In this document: positions 1 to 6,585 of the stretch, in pieces
Layout of the letters: each line of letters starts with the position of its first letter
Position numbering within the stretch: position 1 is the first letter of the stretch
Source: JBCBXA01 sp039816825
GTDB taxonomy: Bacteria > Pseudomonadota > Alphaproteobacteria > Rhizobiales > Rhizobiaceae
Reading direction: 5' to 3'
NCBI GenBank assembly: GCA_039816825.1
Contig: JBCBXA010000092.1
Coordinates: 1 to 11,372 of the forward strand
Length of the DNA: 11,372 nucleotides
Notes under the pieces: model-generated
The model's input: only the letters and a program-made list of their open reading frames with translations
The model's database searches: none
Told to the model about the DNA's origin: nothing
Program-made: the position numbers and the translations under genes

Positions 1-1068
1 CAGCACGCAAACCAGTCCAGCCCCGTAAGCTATCTCGCTGGCGCGGGGGCCCAGCGGCTTACCTCTGAGCGCCTCAATGGCGTAGAACATCAGATGCCCT
101 CCATCCAGGACGGGTACTGGAAACAGGTTCAGCAAACCAATGCTGACAGACAACAAGGCGACAAACGTAATCAGAGCCGTCACGCCAAGTGTTGCGACCT
201 GACCTGACATTCGAGCGATACGAACCGGGCCGCCAAGCTGCTGAACATCCTGCTTTCCAACAATGACCTCGCCGAGAAAAGTCAGGGTCCGGCTCATTGT
301 GAACCCTGTCTCTGAAATACCCTCCCCGAGTGCTTCCAGCGGGCCATAGGTGATCTGCCTGCGCTGATCGGCGGTGGGTTCGCTACGCACGCCCAGAAGA
401 CCGTATCTAACCGGGTTTCCAAAATTATCTTCGGTATCAAAGGTTTGCGGTACAGCCTCAAGCGAGACTTCCTGGCCGGCGCGATCGACCGTCACGACCA
501 CGGGAACTTCGGCGCGTATAGATATATAGCGCTGCAGCTCCGTGAAATTGGATATTGGTTGCCCGTCAATTCCAGTCACGATGTCGCCGGGCAATATGCC
601 AGCCTGTTCTGCGGCCCCGCCTTCAATCACACTTGTGACCACCGGATCGATCACAAAGCGGCCATTGGCCCAAAACAGGGAAGTAAAGATCACGATAGCG
701 AGCAGGAAGTTGGCCAGCGGTCCGGCCAGCACGATGAAGGCGCGAGCCCATAGCGGCTTGAGTTGAAACAACTGTTGGCGTTCTTCCTCCGTCAGCGAAG
801 GATCAACCTCGGCCTGCCCCGCGCTGGCAGCGTTCATATCACCATGAAACTTAACGTAGCCGCCCAACGGTATCAGGCAGACCTTCCAGCGCGTGCCGCG
901 CCTGTCATTCCAGCCAAAGAGCTCTTTGCCAAACCCTATCGAGAACGCTTTCACACCGACACCACACCAGCGCCCGGCCAGATAATGCCCCATTTCATGA
1001 ATGAAGACGACGATGGACAGAACGACGATGAACGCCGGCAACATGTAGATAATCGAGGCTGGCATCAT
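1..1068 (-). CDS. rseP: RseP-type site-2 intramembrane zinc metalloprotease (3' end cut by window edge)
   Basis: I translated this reading frame by hand; 356 residues are visible and it runs off the left edge without a stop. In the S2P family these inner-membrane proteases cut anti-sigma factors and leftover signal peptides within the membrane. The first membrane segment holds the zinc motif HEMGH at residues 24-28. A PDZ domain spans about 138-208 (GILPGDIVTGIDG at its core). The second catalytic motif NLFPVPVLDGGH is at 314-325, with D322 the expected third metal ligand. One PDZ domain is evident, against two in E. coli RseP. The ATG at 1068 overlaps the cdsA stop in an ATGA; a second ATG follows directly (1065), so the exact start is ambiguous by one codon. 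Translation is probably coupled to cdsA. Only a few tens of residues should be missing at the C-terminus. Confidence 0.95.
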   Translation of the reverse strand, partial: MMPASIIYMLPAFIVVLSIVVFIHEMGHYLAGRWCGVGVKAFSIGFGKELFGWNDRRGTRWKVCLIPLGGYVKFHGDMNAASAGQAEVDPSLTEEERQQLFQLKPLWARAFIVLAGPLANFLLAIVIFTSLFWANGRFVIDPVVTSVIEGGAAEQAGILPGDIVTGIDGQPISNFTELQRYISIRAEVPVVVTVDRAGQEVSLEAVPQTFDTEDNFGNPVRYGLLGVRSEPTADQRRQITYGPLEALGEGISETGFTMSRTLTFLGEVIVGKQDVQQLGGPVRIARMSGQVATLGVTALITFVALLSVSIGLLNLFPVPVLDGGHLMFYAIEALRGKPLGPRASEIAYGAGLVCVL

Positions 1069-2048
1069 CCGTTTCCAGTTCCCATTGCGCTGCTGTCCAG
1101 CTCCAGATCAACAACACCTGCACACAACAGACCTGCCCGACCCTCATTGCCGGGTGTCTGATCCAGACAAAGAGAGTTTACGCTCTGAAATGCGAAGGCG
1201 ATCACCACCGCGATCATCAGCCCGTCTATTCGGTCGAGTACACCGCCATGGCCAGGGATCAGGCGCCCTGAATCCTTGACCCCTGATCTGCGCTTCACCG
1301 CGCTTTCCATCAGATCACCAAACTGGCTGCCAATGCTCATAAGAGCCACCACGAGTAGGATGAAACCGAACTGGTGGTCGCCACCCGTCCAGAACGCCAG
1401 CAAGCCGCCAATGAGGACGGCACCGGACAAGCCACCAATGGCACCAGACCATGTCTTGCCCGGTGATATGGCCGGGGCCAACTTGGGGCCCTTCAGCGCC
1501 CGCCCGACAAAATACGCAGCTGTGTCCGTGGTCCAAACGACGATAAACACGAAGAACAGGGTCAACAGGCCGGAAACGGGTGTTTCCCGGATCGCCCAGA
1601 TCGCGACGAACGGCAGGGTGATATAGGGTATCCCGACAAGGTACCAGGTGATGTTGCGCACGCGGCGGCCTGCCGGAGACCGCCATATGATGATCGCGAT
1701 CGAAACCAGTGACCAGCCTGCGGCCGCGGCCACGTAGGCCCATATTGGCGCCGCATTGACCACCAGCGTTGAGAGCACAAGCGCGGTGGGCAGAGATAGA
1801 AAGACCCTGATCGCGAGGCTACCGGGTCCCGGCTGCATGCGCTTCAGCGTCATGCCGTTCCATTCCCAAAAGCTGATGATGGCTGCCAGACACAGGAATT
1901 GAAGGAACCACCAGCCGCCGATCACTGTCTCGAAGGCCACTAGAGCCACGAGAACGACCGCTGAAATCGCGCGTGTTACCAGTTCCCTAGACGGCCGACG
2001 CAGGCCCATTCTGCCGGAACGGCGCGCCTTAGCGTCAGCCTCGCTCAT
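1065..2048 (-). CDS. cdsA: Phosphatidate cytidylyltransferase (CDP-diglyceride synthase)
   Basis: This integral membrane enzyme makes CDP-diacylglycerol from phosphatidic acid and CTP, the branch point for phospholipids. Its 327 residues contain many hydrophobic segments (about 28-60, 80-122, 134-152, 158-180, 202-220, 226-243 and 276-290). The complete family signature lies at 249-275: S249, K252-R253, K258-D259, H267-G268-G269 and D272-R273-x-D275. Further family motifs are WTTDTAAYF at 172-180 and SPGKTW at 195-200. The start ATG overlaps the uppS stop (ATGA), and its own stop overlaps the rseP start, so translation looks coupled on both sides. The N-terminal 25 residues are basic and cytosolic-looking. 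After the last helix there is a polar tail of about 35 residues (about 292-327) that is longer than I expect for the family. CTP supply ties it functionally to pyrH upstream. Confidence 0.95.
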   Translation of the reverse strand: MSEADAKARRSGRMGLRRPSRELVTRAISAVVLVALVAFETVIGGWWFLQFLCLAAIISFWEWNGMTLKRMQPGPGSLAIRVFLSLPTALVLSTLVVNAAPIWAYVAAAAGWSLVSIAIIIWRSPAGRRVRNITWYLVGIPYITLPFVAIWAIRETPVSGLLTLFFVFIVVWTTDTAAYFVGRALKGPKLAPAISPGKTWSGAIGGLSGAVLIGGLLAFWTGGDHQFGFILLVVALMSIGSQFGDLMESAVKRRSGVKDSGRLIPGHGGVLDRIDGLMIAVVIAFAFQSVNSLCLDQTPGNEGRAGLLCAGVVDLELDSSAMGTGNG

Positions 2049-2806
2049 CCAGCAGCTGTTTCAGCGAGTGGTGCAACATCGCCAAAGCGGCGCTCGCGTC
2101 CTTGGTATTCTGCGATGGCCCGCAGCAATGCGTTGCGGTCAAAATCCGGCCATGCGCAATTGGCGAAGACGAACTCGGAATAGGCTGCCTGCCAGAGCAG
2201 AAAATTGGAGAGGCGCTGCTCGCCCGATGTTCGGATGATCAAGTCCGGGTCCGGAATGCTGGCAGTATCGAGAGCAGCACTGACCAGTGCCTGGTCTATG
2301 TCTTTGCTGGCAATGGAGCCATCGGCCACACGATCAGCGATACGCTGAACCGCCCGCACCATCTCGTCACGAGCCCCATAGTTGAACGCAACGATCAAAT
2401 CCATCGCCGTGTTGGCGCGGGTGAGACTTTCGGCCTCCTCGAGCAGAGGTCGGATGTCATCGGGAACGGTATCACGGCAACCGATTATGCGAACGCGAAC
2501 ACCTTCTCTGTGCAGCTCAGCCAGATCCCGGCGGATGAAGCGTTTCAGCAGACCCAAAAGATCGCGCACCTCAGCTGGAGGACGCTTCCAGTTCTCGGAT
2601 GAAAATGCGTAGACCGTCAGCCAGCGAACACCCAGTTCACCGGCATTGCGCACAGTGTCGCGAAGCGCCTCAACGCCCTTGCGGTGCCCCTTTGTGCGTG
2701 AAAGGCCCCTCGCCTGCGCCCAGCGGCCATTGCCATCCATGATAATGGCCACGTGTGATGGCACGGGGCGACCGGGAACCAGACTTGCGGGCGGAACATA
2801 TTCCAT
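2045..2806 (-). CDS. uppS: Undecaprenyl diphosphate synthase (cis-prenyltransferase)
   Basis: This enzyme condenses isopentenyl diphosphate onto farnesyl diphosphate to make the C55 lipid carrier used for peptidoglycan and other surface polymers. The 253-residue length is normal. Family hallmarks are the MDGNGRWA block at 23-30 with catalytic D24, the FSSENW block at 68-73, the FNYGARDE block at 141-148, and the C-terminal RTSGEQRLSNF/AAYSEF blocks at 192-212, which bind diphosphate and magnesium. It is cytosolic and membrane-associated and has no signal peptide. It begins 17 bases after the frr stop with only a weak Shine-Dalgarno (CAGG), which suggests translation partly depends on upstream ribosomes. 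It ends in an ATGA overlap with cdsA. The start is chosen because the conserved region begins around residue 17 and no better ATG lies upstream. Confidence 0.96.
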   Translation of the reverse strand: MEYVPPASLVPGRPVPSHVAIIMDGNGRWAQARGLSRTKGHRKGVEALRDTVRNAGELGVRWLTVYAFSSENWKRPPAEVRDLLGLLKRFIRRDLAELHREGVRVRIIGCRDTVPDDIRPLLEEAESLTRANTAMDLIVAFNYGARDEMVRAVQRIADRVADGSIASKDIDQALVSAALDTASIPDPDLIIRTSGEQRLSNFLLWQAAYSEFVFANCAWPDFDRNALLRAIAEYQGRERRFGDVAPLAETAAG

Positions 2807-2823
2807 GATGCCTGGCGCAGGCG

Positions 2824-3375
2824 TTAGACCTGCATGATCTCCGCTTCCTTGGTGGAAAGAACGCCATCGATCTCTTTAACGGTGGCGTCAGTGATCTTCT
2901 GAACATCCTCTCCCAAACCGTGAGCTTCGTCTTTGGAGATGTCACCATCCTTCTCGGACTTCTTGAGTTGATCCATCCCGTCGCGGCGCACATGACGTGC
3001 CGCAACACGAGCCTTCTCGGCATACTCGTTGGCGATCTTCACCACTTCGCGGCGACGCTCTTCCGTCATTTCGGGCATCGGAATGCGGAGCAACTGTCCA
3101 TCAACCACCGGATTGAGGCCAAGGTTGGAGTCGCGCACCGCCTTATCGACCGCACGGACAAGGCCGGTATCCCAAACCTGAATCTGAACCGTGCGCGCAT
3201 CCGGCACGGACACATTGGCCACCTGGCTCATCGGCATTTTGGAGCCATAGGCTTCCACAATCAGGGGCTCGACGATGTTGGCGGATGCGCGTCCGGTGCG
3301 CAGACCGCTGAGGTCATTGCGCAGCGCCGTGACCGTTCCATCCATCCTGCGTTGAAGATCTTTGAGGTCTAGCAT
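2824..3375 (-). CDS. frr: Ribosome recycling factor
   Basis: RRF splits the post-termination ribosome together with EF-G. The 183-residue product matches the family length (E. coli 185) and the two-domain layout: a long helical bundle (about 1-28 and 106-183) around a beta domain (about 32-103). The LRTGRASANIVEP block at 25-37 and the LRIPMPEMTEERR block at 96-108 are typical. The reading frame stays open upstream to an ATG at 3429, but I chose the ATG at 3375. It starts with the family-typical MLDLKDL and has a well placed AGGA six bases before it, whereas the extra 18 residues look nothing like RRF. It lies 69 bases after pyrH and 17 before uppS, inside the same probable operon. Confidence 0.96.
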   Translation of the reverse strand: MLDLKDLQRRMDGTVTALRNDLSGLRTGRASANIVEPLIVEAYGSKMPMSQVANVSVPDARTVQIQVWDTGLVRAVDKAVRDSNLGLNPVVDGQLLRIPMPEMTEERRREVVKIANEYAEKARVAARHVRRDGMDQLKKSEKDGDISKDEAHGLGEDVQKITDATVKEIDGVLSTKEAEIMQV

Positions 3376-3381
3376 GTCTCG

Positions 3382-3386
3382 TCCTG
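3382..3386 (-). promoter_or_regulatory. Ribosome binding site that fixes the frr start
   Basis: On the minus strand CAGGA lies six bases before the ATG at 3375. This spacing favours that codon over the in-frame ATG at 3429, which would add 18 residues unlike RRF. Confidence 0.7.
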
Positions 3387-3444
3387 TATCCTGCAAGCCT
3401 GGTCTTGATGCGCCAGAATCCCGGCACATGGTTTATATGTCGCC

Positions 3445-4182
3445 TCAGTCGTTGCTTACGAGCGTAAAACGTCCGCCGCCGCGCAAAATCTCGCTGAACT
3501 GGCCCTTCTCGTGAATTGAGAAGACGATAATGGGAATGTCATTCTCTTGAGTTAACGCCACCGCCGCAGTGTCCATCACACGCAACCCTCGAGCCAGCAC
3601 ATCGGAATGAGTGATGCGATCAAAGCGTTTGGCCGACGCATGCTTTTCGGGGTCAGCATCATAGATGCCGTCAACCTGAGTCGCCTTCATCAATACGTCA
3701 GCGCGAATCTCGGCGGCTCGGAGGGCTGCCGCGGTGTCCGTTGTAAAGAACGGGTTGCCAGTCCCTCCAGCGAAAATAACCACCCTGCCCGCATCAAGAT
3801 GCTCCAGAGCTCGTCTTTGACTGTAACTCTCCGCAATCTCTGGAGTTTCGATGGCGCTCATCACCACGGCATTGAGGCCGGCAGCTTCGAGGCCCATACG
3901 CAATGCAATCGCGTTCATAACCGTGGCAAGCATGCCCATATGGTCCGCGCTCACGCGATCAGCACCGCCAGCTGCCAGTGAGACACCCCGAAAGATGTTG
4001 CCCCCGCCCACAACCAGCCCGACCGAGACACCCGCCTCAACGGCGGCCTTAATGTCGTCAGCCACTTGGGAAATCATGCCGGGGTCGATGCCAAACGCCT
4101 GATCGCCCATCAGCGCTTCGCCGGATACCTTCAGCAAAACGCGATGGTAAGGAACGTTACTCGTCGTGGAATTGTCGGGCAT
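3445..4182 (-). CDS. pyrH: Uridylate (UMP) kinase
   Basis: PyrH phosphorylates UMP to UDP with ATP, feeding UTP and CTP synthesis; bacterial forms are hexameric and allosterically controlled by GTP and UTP. The 245-residue protein belongs to the amino-acid-kinase fold. Visible motifs are KVSGEAL at 18-24 (phosphate-binding lysine), VVGGGNIFRG at 57-66, AGGTGNPFFTTDTAA at 138-152 (UMP and phosphate contacts) and ATQVDGIYDADP at 167-178. It follows tsf after 100 bases that contain a strong hairpin, and its Shine-Dalgarno is poor (GGA about ten bases upstream). Its expression may therefore be set separately from rpsB-tsf, though I see no clear promoter in the gap. The first 12 residues are variable and not part of the fold, so the start is less certain than the rest. 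Confidence 0.96.
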   Translation of the reverse strand: MPDNSTTSNVPYHRVLLKVSGEALMGDQAFGIDPGMISQVADDIKAAVEAGVSVGLVVGGGNIFRGVSLAAGGADRVSADHMGMLATVMNAIALRMGLEAAGLNAVVMSAIETPEIAESYSQRRALEHLDAGRVVIFAGGTGNPFFTTDTAAALRAAEIRADVLMKATQVDGIYDADPEKHASAKRFDRITHSDVLARGLRVMDTAAVALTQENDIPIIVFSIHEKGQFSEILRGGGRFTLVSND

Positions 4183-4221
4183 GAATCAGGGTCCGGCGCT
4201 GTCTCAACGCCAGATACACGA

Positions 4222-4249
4222 AGGGCGCCAGACTGTCATCCGGCGCCCT
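4222..4249 (-). other. Strong hairpin in the tsf-pyrH gap
   Basis: The minus strand can form an 11-pair stem, AGGGCGCCGGA with TCTGGCGCCCT, around a six-base loop TGACAG; one pair is G-U. It is followed by TTCGTGTAT and so lacks a clear U tract. It may attenuate read-through, stabilise the tsf 3' end or be an RNase processing site. The remainder of the 100-base gap shows no clear promoter. Confidence 0.7.
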
Positions 4250-4282
4250 CGCAAGAGTTGCGTTCACAACAGAAGAAACGGC

Positions 4283-5206
4283 TTATCCTTGGACGGCCGC
4301 AGCGACCTCGGCCGCAAAGTCTGTCTCTTCCTTCTCGATGCCTTCGCCGAGTTGCATGCGCTCAAAGCGCACCAGCTTGATCTCGGCACCAGCTTCTTTG
4401 GAGGCATTGGCGAGAGCCTGCTCTACCGAATTGTCCGGATCAGTCACGAGAGCCTGCTTGAGAAGCACATTCTCCTGCAGGAACTTCCGAACGCGACCAA
4501 CCATCATCTTCTCAATGATTTCAGCAGGTTTTCTGGACTCTTTCGCCTGCTCTGCGAGCACAGCTTTCTCGCGCTCCAAGACCTCAGGATCCATGTCCTC
4601 TTCGCTCAGCGACAGCGGATTGATGGCAGCGATGTGCATCGCGATCTGACGGCCAATGTTGGAAAGCACGGCTTTGTCGCCAGTGGACTCGAGAGCCACC
4701 AGCACGCCAATTTTGCCAAGGCCTTCGGTGACAGCGTTGTGCATATAGGAGGCAACGATGCCATCGCTCACTTCTACAAGCGCCGTACGGCGCAGGTTCA
4801 TGTTCTCACCAATGGTGCCAACAGCGTCCTTGATAGCCGCTTCAACAGTCTTGTCTCCGCCAGAAACGGTTGCACTGGCAAGTGTCTCGGCATCCTGACC
4901 GCTGGTCAGGGCAGTTTTCGCAATATCACCAACCAATGTCTGGAAGCCGTCATTGCGTGCAACAAAGTCGGTCTCAGAGTTCACCTCGACAACGGCTGCC
5001 TTGGTACCGTCGGCTGCTATACCAACGAGACCCTCCGCCGCCGTACGGCCAGCCTTTTTGTCGGCCTTGGCGATGCCTTTCGTGCGCAGCCAGTCGAGCG
5101 CTGCTTCAACATTGCCATCGTTCTCGGCCAAAGCCTTCTTACAATCCATCATGCCTGCGCCGGATTTTTCGCGCAGTTCTTTCACCATGCTTGCGGTGAT
5201 GTTCAT
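4283..5206 (-). CDS. tsf: Translation elongation factor Ts
   Basis: EF-Ts is the nucleotide exchange factor that recycles EF-Tu from its GDP form. The 307-residue length is typical of proteobacteria. The N-terminal UBA-like domain (about 1-55) carries the first family signature in LREKSGAGMMDCKKAL at 11-26. The second signature region EVNSETDFVARN at 74-85 includes the TDF core that inserts near the EF-Tu magnesium site. Two dimerisation-type subdomains follow (about 60-150 and 150-270). The ATG at 5206 has GAGGAT seven bases upstream, a good ribosome binding site. It sits 146 bases after rpsB, the usual pairing, and is presumably transcribed from the rpsB promoter. Confidence 0.97.
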   Translation of the reverse strand: MNITASMVKELREKSGAGMMDCKKALAENDGNVEAALDWLRTKGIAKADKKAGRTAAEGLVGIAADGTKAAVVEVNSETDFVARNDGFQTLVGDIAKTALTSGQDAETLASATVSGGDKTVEAAIKDAVGTIGENMNLRRTALVEVSDGIVASYMHNAVTEGLGKIGVLVALESTGDKAVLSNIGRQIAMHIAAINPLSLSEEDMDPEVLEREKAVLAEQAKESRKPAEIIEKMMVGRVRKFLQENVLLKQALVTDPDNSVEQALANASKEAGAEIKLVRFERMQLGEGIEKEETDFAAEVAAAVQG

Positions 5207-5249
5207 CGGTCTATCCTCGAATGAGCCCCTGTCGGAACAGCGGCATGGT

Positions 5250-5290
5250 AAGACCCGGCCAACGCCGGTTTGTTACATATATGGGGTCTT
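5250..5290 (-). other. Inverted repeat in the rpsB-tsf gap
   Basis: The 146-base gap between rpsB and tsf (5207-5352) holds a 7-base perfect inverted repeat on the minus strand (AAGACCC with GGGTCTT). It encloses a smaller CCGGC-GTTG-GCCGG hairpin, and the two stems share two G bases, so they compete at their junction. No U tract follows, so this is probably not an intrinsic terminator. It may affect processing or the relative output of S2 and EF-Ts. I see no coding potential or promoter in the rest of the gap. Confidence 0.5.
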
Positions 5291-5352
5291 GATGACGGTT
5301 TTTCAGCCGCCTCAAAAGCGTTGCGGACCAGCATAACCGACCCGCAATCAGC

Positions 5353-6423
5353 TTAGGCCTTGGCCAGCTCAGCCGCCTGAGCGACCCAATTGTCGCGGTC
5401 GATGCGACCCTTGAAAGAAAGAGCATCATCAAGCTTGGCGATGTCCTCGGCAGAGAACGCAGCCACCTGGGCAAACTTGGTCACGCCCAGCGCATTCAAC
5501 TTGCCTTCGAGGACGGGACCAACACCAGAAATCTGCTTGAGATCATCGGGCTCGCCTTCCGGCGCCGCAAAGATGGCTCCTTCAGCGGCAGGGGCAGCCT
5601 CTTCTGCTGGAGCTTCCTCTATTGCAGGCGCCTCTTCAGCGGCCGGCGCCGCTTCAGCAGGTGCTTCCACAGGCTCGAGTATCGCCTGCTCCTGCACCTC
5701 TTCCTGTGCGCCCAGATCGACGCCCATCGCGCCCTGCTGCTTGGCGATGCCGGACAGGGCAGCCTTTGCAACAAGATCACAATAGAGCGAAATGGCGCGT
5801 GCGGCGTCATCATTGCCAGGAATAGGGTAAGCGATGCCTTCAGGGTCAGAGTTGGAGTCCAAAATGGCAGCCACCGGGATGTTGAGGCGACGCGCTTCCT
5901 GAATGGCGATGGCTTCTTTGTTCGTATCAATGACGAACAGAAGGTCAGGCGTACCGCCCATATCCTTGATACCGCCGAGCGCACGCTCCAGTTTCTCAAG
6001 TTCCCGGGTGAGGTTCAGACGCTCTTTCTTGGTGTACGAAGCGCTGTCATCGGCCAACAGTTCTTCGAGTTTACGCAATCGCGCAATCGAATTGGAGATC
6101 GTTTTCCAGTTGGTCAGCATGCCGCCGAGCCAACGGGCGTTCACATAGTATTGCGCGCTGCGCTGAGCCGCATCGGCGACAATTTCAGAAGCCTGGCGCT
6201 TGGTGCCGACGAACAGCACCCGACCGCCCTTCGCAACCGTGTCGTGTACGGCCTGAAGCGCCTGGTGCAGCATGGGCACGGACTGGGCAAGATCGAGAAT
6301 GTGGATGCCGTTGCGCTCGCCAAAGATGAAAGGCTTCATCTTGGGGTTCCAACGGTGAGTCTGGTGGCCGAAATGTGAGCCAGCTTCCAAGAGCTGACGA
6401 ATGCTGTAATCAGGCAGCGCCAT
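5353..6423 (-). CDS. rpsB: 30S ribosomal protein S2 with a C-terminal helix-hairpin-helix-like extension
   Basis: S2 joins the 30S subunit late and helps bind S1. Residues 1 to about 235 are ordinary S2: LLEAGSHFGHQTHRWNPKM at 11-29, FVGTKRQA at 71-78, RWLGGMLTNWKTI at 97-109, and the PDLLFVIDTNKE and IPVAAILDSNSDP blocks at 159-170 and 182-194. Beyond the usual end (E. coli S2 has 241 residues) lie an Ala/Glu/Pro-rich linker at about 240-292 and a folded-looking domain at about 293-356. That domain contains DDLKQISGVGP (293-303), GVTKFAQVAAFS (313-324) and FKGRIDRDNW (337-346). From memory, similar GVGP-containing tails occur on alphaproteobacterial L21 and NuoE. The ATG at 6423 has AAAGGA eight bases upstream. 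It heads the rpsB-tsf unit. Confidence 0.96.
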   Translation of the reverse strand: MALPDYSIRQLLEAGSHFGHQTHRWNPKMKPFIFGERNGIHILDLAQSVPMLHQALQAVHDTVAKGGRVLFVGTKRQASEIVADAAQRSAQYYVNARWLGGMLTNWKTISNSIARLRKLEELLADDSASYTKKERLNLTRELEKLERALGGIKDMGGTPDLLFVIDTNKEAIAIQEARRLNIPVAAILDSNSDPEGIAYPIPGNDDAARAISLYCDLVAKAALSGIAKQQGAMGVDLGAQEEVQEQAILEPVEAPAEAAPAAEEAPAIEEAPAEEAAPAAEGAIFAAPEGEPDDLKQISGVGPVLEGKLNALGVTKFAQVAAFSAEDIAKLDDALSFKGRIDRDNWVAQAAELAKA

Positions 6424-6534
6424 GGTACTTATCCTTTACCGGTTGAGCCTAGCGCAGGGTGTGAAGGGCATCTGCCCCACCGGACGGTCATGATCGGGAT
6501 TTCTCCCCGAACACGCCTACCCTGCGTGTGGAAT
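6424..6534 (-). promoter_or_regulatory. Structured 5' leader of rpsB
   Basis: The roughly 110 nt between the predicted promoter and rpsB can fold extensively. CGCAGGGT (6526-6519) is a perfect 8-base complement of ACCCTGCG (6460-6453), closing a region that holds two local hairpins. These are TCGGG-GAGAAAT-CCCGA (6510-6494) and GGGC-AGAT-GCCC (6477-6466). A competing hairpin, ACACGC-AGGGTAG-GCGTGT (6529-6511), uses part of the 8-base arm; its loop could instead pair with ACCCT (6460-6456) as a pseudoknot. S2 represses its own mRNA through the leader in gammaproteobacteria, so autoregulation by S2 is plausible here, but that is inference. The leader's 5' end depends on the predicted promoter. 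Confidence 0.55.
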
Positions 6535-6540
6535 GGGCGG

Positions 6541-6569
6541 CGAATAGCAGCGGCCCGGCGGTTTGGCAA
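6541..6569 (-). promoter_or_regulatory. Putative sigma70-type promoter for rpsB-tsf
   Basis: On the minus strand TTGCCA (6569-6564) and TATTCG (6546-6541) are separated by exactly 17 bases. The -35 box is good and the -10 box partial, which is common in alphaproteobacteria. It lies 17 bases past the MATE stop codon and would start RNA near 6534. No terminator is evident between the MATE gene and this promoter, so read-through from dnaE-MATE is possible. Confidence 0.5.
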
Positions 6570-6585
6570 CAGCTTTAGCCCTTGC

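Noticed and set aside
445..753. Plus-strand small frames over 445-1161
   Set aside because: The minus strand here is a continuous RseP reading frame with both catalytic motifs, so these are shadows.
3376..3429. 18-residue N-terminal extension of frr
   Set aside because: The family-typical N-terminus and a well spaced AGGA both point to the ATG at 3375.
4210..4249. tsf-pyrH hairpin as an intrinsic terminator
   Set aside because: The stem is strong but is followed by TTCGTGTAT rather than a run of U, and the downstream genes lack an obvious promoter of their own.
4166..5224. Plus-strand open frame of 352 residues opposite tsf and the tsf-pyrH gap
   Set aside because: It lies opposite the clearly real tsf gene, shows no recognisable domain and has no ribosome binding site I trust; long antisense frames are common in GC-rich genes.
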